A program made the position numbers and the translations under genes. Below the pieces are notes generated by a model. The model saw only the letters and a program-made list of their open reading frames with translations, ran no database searches and had not been told where the DNA came from. From an uncultured beta proteobacterium (GTDB taxonomy: Bacteria; Pseudomonadota; Gammaproteobacteria; Burkholderiales; Burkholderiaceae): a DNA stretch of 8,124 nt. The stretch covers positions 1 through 8,124 of the forward strand of contig CAIVXR010000095.1 in the NCBI GenBank assembly GCA_903909925.1, written 5' to 3'. Positions 4,943 to 8,124 of the stretch are shown here, piece after piece (position 1 is the stretch's first letter; every line of letters begins with the position of its first letter).

Positions 4943-6829
4943 ATGCTCCAGGCAACTAAAGTGCTTCACACCATCAATTCTTCCCAGGACTTGAAGCAGC
5001 TTGAGCAGTCTGAGCTTGCCCAACTGCAAAATGAGTTACGTGAATTCATTTTGCAGTCCGTTGCTAGTACTGGTGGGCACTTATCCTCCAATCTCGGAAC
5101 GGTTGAGCTCGCAATTGCCTTGCACTATGTTTTTGACACTCCCAAAGATCGTATTGTCTGGGATGTAGGGCATCAAAGCTACGCCCATAAAATTTTGACA
5201 GGGCGCAGAGAAATGATGCCAAGCCTGCGTCAGTTTGGCGGCTTATCTGGATTTCCAAAACGATCAGAAAGCCAATACGATGCTTTTGGGACAGCGCATT
5301 CCTCTACTAGTATTTCAGCAGCTCTTGGGATGGCCGTTGCCAGCAAAGTAAAAGGTGAAAAGCGCAATGTAGTAGCAGTCATTGGTGACGGCTCGATGAG
5401 TGCTGGCATGGCCTATGAAGGTTTAAATAATGCGGGGGTTGATAAATCGATTCCCTTAATCGTGATTTTGAACGATAACGAAATGTCGATCTCTCCAGCA
5501 GTTGGCGCTCTGAATCGATATTTAGCAAAGCTCATTAGCGGTTCGCTCTATGGAGCCACTAAAAAAGGTTTAGATAAGATGCTTTCTTATACGCCCCCCT
5601 TAAGAGAATTTGCAAAAAGACTGGAAGGCCATGCAAAAGGGATGATTGGCCCAGCTACTATCTTTGAGGAATTCGGTTTTGATTACTATGGTCCGATCGA
5701 TGGCCATAATCTAGACGACCTCATCATTACTCTTGAGAATCTGAAGAAAATGGCCCAGACAGACGGCCCACAATTCCTGCATATCGTTACCAAAAAAGGT
5801 AAAGGCTATGAGAGGGCAGAGTTAAACCCGATTTCTTATCATGGGCCCAGCAAATTTAATCCCAGCGAAGGCCTAAAACCTTCTGCACCAGGTAAAAAAA
5901 CCTATACCGAAGTCTTTGGCGAGTGGCTGTGCGATATGGCCAAAGAGGATCAGCGTCTGATTGGGATCACACCAGCAATGCGCGAGGGTTCGGGCTTGGT
6001 GCAATTTGAAGCGCAGTTCCCCGATCGTTACTTTGACGTAGGAATAGCGGAGCAGCATGCAGTCACTTTTGCAGCAGGTATTGCTTGTGAGGACTTAAAG
6101 CCAGTAGTGGCAATCTACTCCACCTTTTTACAAAGGGGCTACGATCAACTCATACATGATGTGACCTTACAGAATTTACCAATTGTCTTCGCTATAGACC
6201 GAGCTGGTATGGTTGGTGCCGATGGAGCAACCCATGCAGGCGTGTTTGATGTTGCTTTTCTGAGATGCTTACCGAATGTCGTCTTGATGACACCGTCTAA
6301 TCAAGAAGATTGCAGAAATATGCTCACCACTGCATTTAGTTTGAACGGTCCTGCTGTCGTGCGTTATCCCCGTGGTTCTGGCGTAGGTCCAGAAGCTTCC
6401 AAAAAACTGGAGACTATCCCCGTTGGAAAAGGCTTAATTATTCGCAAGTTAAAAAATGCGCAAGCTTCTGGTAAAAAGGTTGCATTTGTTTGCTTTGGAC
6501 CATTGCTCTACAACGCACTAGAAGTCGCAGAGGAGCTTGATGCTACGGTTGCTGATATGCGCTTTGTAAAACCATTAGATGAGCAATTGCTATTAGACCT
6601 TGCAAAAAATCACGATGCTTTAGTCTTTATCGAGGACAGCGCAACTCAAGGAGGGGCGGGTAGCGCCTGCCTGGAAGCTCTATCAGCGCACAAGATTCAG
6701 ATACCTACTTTACAAATTGGTCTACCTGATGAGTACGTCGAGCATGGTGATATCAATGTGCTCTTAGATCTATATGGACTATCTCCGCAGAAAATCCTAA
6801 GCAAAGTGCGAGATCATTTTCAGATATAA
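4943..6829 (+). CDS. dxs: 1-deoxy-D-xylulose-5-phosphate synthase
   Basis: This thiamine-diphosphate enzyme condenses pyruvate and glyceraldehyde-3-phosphate, the entry step of the MEP pathway, supplying isoprenoids for carotenoids, quinones and the bacteriochlorophyll tail. Its 628 aa are full length. The N-terminal domain shows GGHLSSNLG (His46), the HQSYAHKILTGRR region (77-89) and the ThDP/Mg motif GDGSMSAGMAYEGLNN from residue 148. Next come YYGPIDGHN and THKKGKGY-like substrate-site segments (IVTKKGKGY), then the transketolase-like domain with the catalytic Glu370 in GIAEQH and RYPRG near residue 477. The start at ATG 4943 is 14 bases after the hemA stop and has no obvious ribosome binding site, so coupled expression with hemA is likely. 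Pairing hemA and dxs joins the porphyrin and isoprenoid branches of pigment synthesis. Confidence 0.97.
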   Translation: MLQATKVLHTINSSQDLKQLEQSELAQLQNELREFILQSVASTGGHLSSNLGTVELAIALHYVFDTPKDRIVWDVGHQSYAHKILTGRREMMPSLRQFGGLSGFPKRSESQYDAFGTAHSSTSISAALGMAVASKVKGEKRNVVAVIGDGSMSAGMAYEGLNNAGVDKSIPLIVILNDNEMSISPAVGALNRYLAKLISGSLYGATKKGLDKMLSYTPPLREFAKRLEGHAKGMIGPATIFEEFGFDYYGPIDGHNLDDLIITLENLKKMAQTDGPQFLHIVTKKGKGYERAELNPISYHGPSKFNPSEGLKPSAPGKKTYTEVFGEWLCDMAKEDQRLIGITPAMREGSGLVQFEAQFPDRYFDVGIAEQHAVTFAAGIACEDLKPVVAIYSTFLQRGYDQLIHDVTLQNLPIVFAIDRAGMVGADGATHAGVFDVAFLRCLPNVVLMTPSNQEDCRNMLTTAFSLNGPAVVRYPRGSGVGPEASKKLETIPVGKGLIIRKLKNAQASGKKVAFVCFGPLLYNALEVAEELDATVADMRFVKPLDEQLLLDLAKNHDALVFIEDSATQGGAGSACLEALSAHKIQIPTLQIGLPDEYVEHGDINVLLDLYGLSPQKILSKVRDHFQI

Positions 6830-6840
6830 GCTTCTCATTT

Positions 6841-6981
6841 ATGTTTAAGAAAGAGCAAAAACAGACGCAACTTTTATCAAAAGAAGCAAAGTGGCAATAT
6901 ATTGGTAAACCTGTTTTGATCATCTTTGGTACTCTGAATTTATTCATTCTCGTTTTTTTCTTAATCTACTACTACACCTAA
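6841..6981 (+). CDS. Small single-helix membrane peptide, 46 aa, unknown function
   Basis: Not recognised. ATG 6841 opens a 46-codon frame 11 bases after the dxs stop. A basic, Gln/Lys-rich N-terminus (FKKEQKQTQLLSKEAKWQYIGK) is followed by one hydrophobic helix at about residues 24-45 (starting PVLIIFGTLNLFILVFFLIYYYT). This is the form of a bitopic or tail-anchored peptide with a cytoplasmic basic head, the same size class as antenna and assembly peptides, but it has no antenna-type His motif. There is no good ribosome binding site; closeness to dxs suggests coupling. It lies between dxs and tspO on the same strand. The overlapping minus-strand frame has no better features. Confidence 0.52.
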   Translation: MFKKEQKQTQLLSKEAKWQYIGKPVLIIFGTLNLFILVFFLIYYYT

Positions 6982-7033
6982 ACTCTGAACTTTCAGAATT
7001 CCTTACGGCACTATTTTTCTCGAAAGAAAATTC

Positions 7034-7507
7034 ATGTTGAATAAAAAAATGGTCATGCCATTAGCCTGGGGTTTAACAGTGGCGATTTTGGGTGGCTTAG
7101 CAACTGATCTGGGTCCTTGGTATCAAGCTTTAAAAGAGCCTTTTTGGAAGCCACCTGATATAGCATTTGGACCGATCTGGTCTACCATTTTTGTTTTGTC
7201 TGGCATGGCTTGGGTTGCCGTAAAGCACCTAACGTCTGATGCCCCGATTCTGAGCCGCCTCACTTTTTTATTTTGGGTGAATGCTTTTCTGAACTTACTA
7301 TGGAGTATTTTGTACTTTCGTTTTCAAAGACCGGATTGGTCTTTATACGAAGCAGTATTTCTCTGGCTCTCAGTGCTCGCGATCTATCTGACGATACGAA
7401 AAGTTTCTACTAAATATAGCCTTTACCTGCTGCCATATCTCGTTTGGGTCAGTATTGCGATTGTGTTGAATTGGGATACTGTACGGCTCAATGGACCCTT
7501 TGGATAA
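7034..7507 (+). CDS. tspO: TspO/MBR family tryptophan-rich sensory protein
   Basis: This 157-aa, five-helix membrane protein of the TspO/peripheral-benzodiazepine-receptor family binds porphyrins. In Rhodobacter sphaeroides it acts as a negative modulator of PpsR-controlled photosynthesis genes in response to oxygen and tetrapyrrole levels. Family signatures are WY-LK-PFWKPP (29-41), FGPIWS (45-50), NAFLNLLWS (83-91) and the last helix PYLVW...LN (134-146). The Trp content is high, as expected. The ATG at 7034 follows the short, purine-rich GAAAG sequence 13 to 9 bases upstream. It ends the rightward run hemA-dxs-46 aa-tspO and converges with the minus-strand pair beyond. Its presence beside PpsR-like operators suggests a local regulatory loop, by analogy with Rhodobacter. 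Confidence 0.95.
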   Translation: MLNKKMVMPLAWGLTVAILGGLATDLGPWYQALKEPFWKPPDIAFGPIWSTIFVLSGMAWVAVKHLTSDAPILSRLTFLFWVNAFLNLLWSILYFRFQRPDWSLYEAVFLWLSVLAIYLTIRKVSTKYSLYLLPYLVWVSIAIVLNWDTVRLNGPFG

Positions 7508-7523
7508 AAGGGCTTATATCCCC

Positions 7524-7715
7524 TTAAGATTGCTTCCATATAGTAAAGATGCCAGTAATGAAGATGAGCCCATATAAGCAGGCATAAATTTTGAAATCTT
7601 TCATTAGGATTTTAGAGGGTACTTTTTTATATTTCCAAAGGTAGTAGTGGAAAACAATCGGTGAAATCAAAATCACACTAAATTCAACTACTAGCTCGAG
7701 TATTTCACCCGTCAT
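7524..7715 (-). CDS. Small two-helix membrane protein, 63 aa, unknown function
   Basis: Not recognised. It has hydrophobic helices at about residues 7-26 (LVVEFSVILISPIVFHYYLW) and 43-60 (YACLYGLIFITGIFTIW), joined by a strongly basic loop (KYKKVPSKILMKDFK). The basic loop predicts that the connecting segment is cytoplasmic, with both ends outside. The ATG at 7715-7713 directly follows the TAA of the 49-aa gene in the same frame and has no ribosome binding site, so translation should depend on reinitiation. It is convergent with tspO, with 16 bases between stops. Those bases hold only a weak AAGGG/CCCTT hairpin without a T-run. Confidence 0.6.
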   Translation of the reverse strand: MTGEILELVVEFSVILISPIVFHYYLWKYKKVPSKILMKDFKIYACLYGLIFITGIFTIWKQS

Positions 7716-7865
7716 TTATTGGATGAATTTACTCTTAGAAAATACCAATACAACTACGCTGACCATGCCTATGGTGAACAAGAGCAGCGATCCCGTTTTC
7801 ACAAAAACGATGAATCCCAGGAGTGCGAGGCCAAAAGCAATTAATCCTAATTTATCTCTAGACAT
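7716..7865 (-). CDS. Small two-helix membrane protein, 49 aa, unknown function
   Basis: Not recognised. A longer frame opens at 7904, but I chose the ATG at 7865-7863 because a strong AGGGGGTGA site (7879-7871) precedes it by five bases. After a short polar start (MSRDK) the protein is almost wholly hydrophobic, with helices at about 6-22 (LGLIAFGLALLGFIVF) and 26-42 and a basic end (KSKFIQ). It is the first gene of a two-gene minus-strand unit with the 63-aa protein. Upstream are a candidate extended -10 promoter and a hairpin leader. It lies downstream of the SRP RNA gene on the same strand. No link to photosynthesis is shown. Confidence 0.68.
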   Translation of the reverse strand: MSRDKLGLIAFGLALLGFIVFVKTGSLLLFTIGMVSVVVLVFSKSKFIQ

Positions 7866-7870
7866 ATATT

Positions 7871-7879
7871 CACCCCCTG
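7871..7879 (-). promoter_or_regulatory. Ribosome binding site of the 49-aa gene
   Basis: Minus-strand AGGGGGTGA lies five bases before ATG 7865-7863. It selects that start over the in-frame start at 7904. Confidence 0.7.
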
Positions 7880-7889
7880 ATATTGAAAC

Positions 7890-7914
7890 TAGTCCTGAGC
7901 GCAAAAGAGGACTA
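7890..7914 (-). repeat. Leader stem-loop of the 49-aa/63-aa unit
   Basis: Perfect 7-base arms TAGTCCT (7914-7908 on the minus strand) and AGGACTA (7896-7890) enclose an 11-base loop. If transcription starts about 7 bases after the -10 at 7930-7925, this hairpin would lie almost at the 5' end of the mRNA, where such structures can stabilise transcripts. Confidence 0.45.
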
Positions 7915-7924
7915 CCTGAACAAA

Positions 7925-7933
7925 ACTATACCA
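7925..7933 (-). promoter_or_regulatory. Candidate extended -10 promoter for the 49-aa gene
   Basis: The minus strand reads TGG followed by TATAGT (7933-7925), an extended -10 element matching five of six -10 bases. No good -35 is present, as is usual for extended -10 promoters. It lies about 60 bases upstream of the 49-aa start. Confidence 0.4.
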
Positions 7934-7985
7934 ATATTTGCGGTTAAAAAGGGGGTCTTAATTTAGAGAATTTTTCAAAGGAGGG

Positions 7986-8087
7986 GTGGATGAGCCAAAC
8001 CCCCGGCACTGGCAGAAATTGGGTTTGGCTGCTTCGTTCCCGACCTGACCAGGTTATCCAACCCACCATGCGGGGAGGCCCATCCAC
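7986..8087 (-). ncRNA. ffs: Signal recognition particle RNA (4.5S type)
   Basis: The SRP RNA pairs with Ffh to target nascent membrane proteins to the translocon. The minus strand contains the near-invariant domain IV, CAGGTCGGGAACGAAGCAG (about 8048-8030), with the GGAA tetraloop at 8040-8037 and the asymmetric internal loop that binds the Ffh M domain. The ends pair as expected for a long hairpin: GTGGATG (8087-8081) with CATCCAC (7992-7986). The length of about 102 bases is typical of Gram-negative small SRP RNA. Exact ends are uncertain by a few bases. A -10-like TAAAAT precedes the 5' end; no clear T-rich terminator hairpin was found beyond 7986. Confidence 0.96.
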
Positions 8088-8091
8088 TTCC

Positions 8092-8097
8092 ATTTTA
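8092..8097 (-). promoter_or_regulatory. Candidate -10 element of the SRP RNA gene
   Basis: The minus strand reads TAAAAT, ending five bases before the paired 5' end of the SRP RNA at 8087. The -35 region (around TCATGT) is poor. Confidence 0.45.
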
Positions 8098-8116
8098 GCT
8101 TGTTAGAATGGAGAAC

Positions 8117-8124
8117 ATGACAGC
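8117..8124 (+). CDS. Possible start of a rightward gene, truncated (perhaps dnaX)
   Basis: ATG at 8117 follows a GGAGA sequence (8110-8114) and opens a frame (Met-Thr-) cut off by the window end. In several Betaproteobacteria the SRP RNA gene is next to dnaX, which makes that product a reasonable guess, but eight bases carry no family information. Confidence 0.25.

Noticed and set aside
5064..5258. Minus-strand frame inside dxs, and another at 5873-6058
   Set aside because: Both are antisense to conserved dxs motifs and have no start signals.
6982..7010. TCTGAA/TTCAGA palindrome before tspO as a terminator
   Set aside because: Only six base pairs with a two-base centre and no T-run; not enough for a terminator.
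7506..7526. AAGGG/CCCTT hairpin between the converging tspO and 63-aa genes
   Set aside because: Five base pairs, eight-base loop and no T-run on either side; at best a weak bidirectional structure.
7723..7947. Plus-strand frame of 74 codons opposite the 49-aa gene
   Set aside because: Polar, Pro/Thr/Asn-rich product with no ribosome site; the minus strand has a strong one and a hydrophobic product.
1..8124. CRISPR arrays, insertion sequences, tRNA genes, phage or toxin-antitoxin genes
   Set aside because: No spaced direct repeats, transposase or integrase motifs, cloverleaf sequences or recognisable toxin families were seen on reading both strands.

Overview
The window is a light-harvesting and pigment-precursor block from a purple phototroph, most likely an aerobic anoxygenic phototrophic betaproteobacterium of the freshwater Burkholderiales (Polynucleobacter-like). 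This placement rests on three things: an LH2 alpha peptide with an Ala/Pro-rich C-terminal tail like that of Rubrivivax gelatinosus, the C5 (glutamyl-tRNA) route to tetrapyrroles, and the moderately low G+C. It is an inference, since no rRNA gene or core marker is present.

Layout. (1) 1-288: the 3' end of a glutathione peroxidase gene (+), a housekeeping gene. (2) 322-2757, minus strand, transcribed leftward: pucB and pucA (LH2 beta and alpha), an intrinsic terminator at 2350-2377, pucC (LH2 assembly factor, BCD family), then three small, tightly packed membrane-protein ORFs. (3) 2758-3001: a divergent control region with a TGT-N12-ACA motif of PpsR/CrtJ type and, on the plus strand, a short leader ORF with a strong ribosome binding site. 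(4) 3002-7507, plus strand: two small two-helix membrane proteins, a palindrome-rich gap, hemA (glutamyl-tRNA reductase), dxs (1-deoxyxylulose-5-phosphate synthase), a 46-aa membrane peptide and tspO. (5) 7524-7865, minus strand: two small membrane proteins whose stop and start codons abut. (6) About 7986-8087, minus strand: the 4.5S-type SRP RNA, with a possible gene start (perhaps dnaX) at the right edge.

How the genes fit together. pucBA encode the peripheral antenna and pucC helps insert it. hemA feeds 5-aminolevulinate to bacteriochlorophyll, and dxs feeds isoprenoid precursors to the phytyl tail and carotenoids. TspO is a known modulator of PpsR-controlled photosynthesis genes in Rhodobacter. 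PpsR-like operators upstream of both pucB and hemA would tie both arms to one light/oxygen repressor.

The most informative details are in the antenna peptides. Alpha residues 44-45 are Phe-Leu, the pair found in low-light B800-820 (LH3) complexes. The beta-peptide Arg that normally hydrogen-bonds B800 is replaced by Gln. A blue-shifted LH2 is therefore predicted. The block also carries eight unrecognised small membrane proteins, several translationally coupled, which are the best candidates for undescribed biology here.
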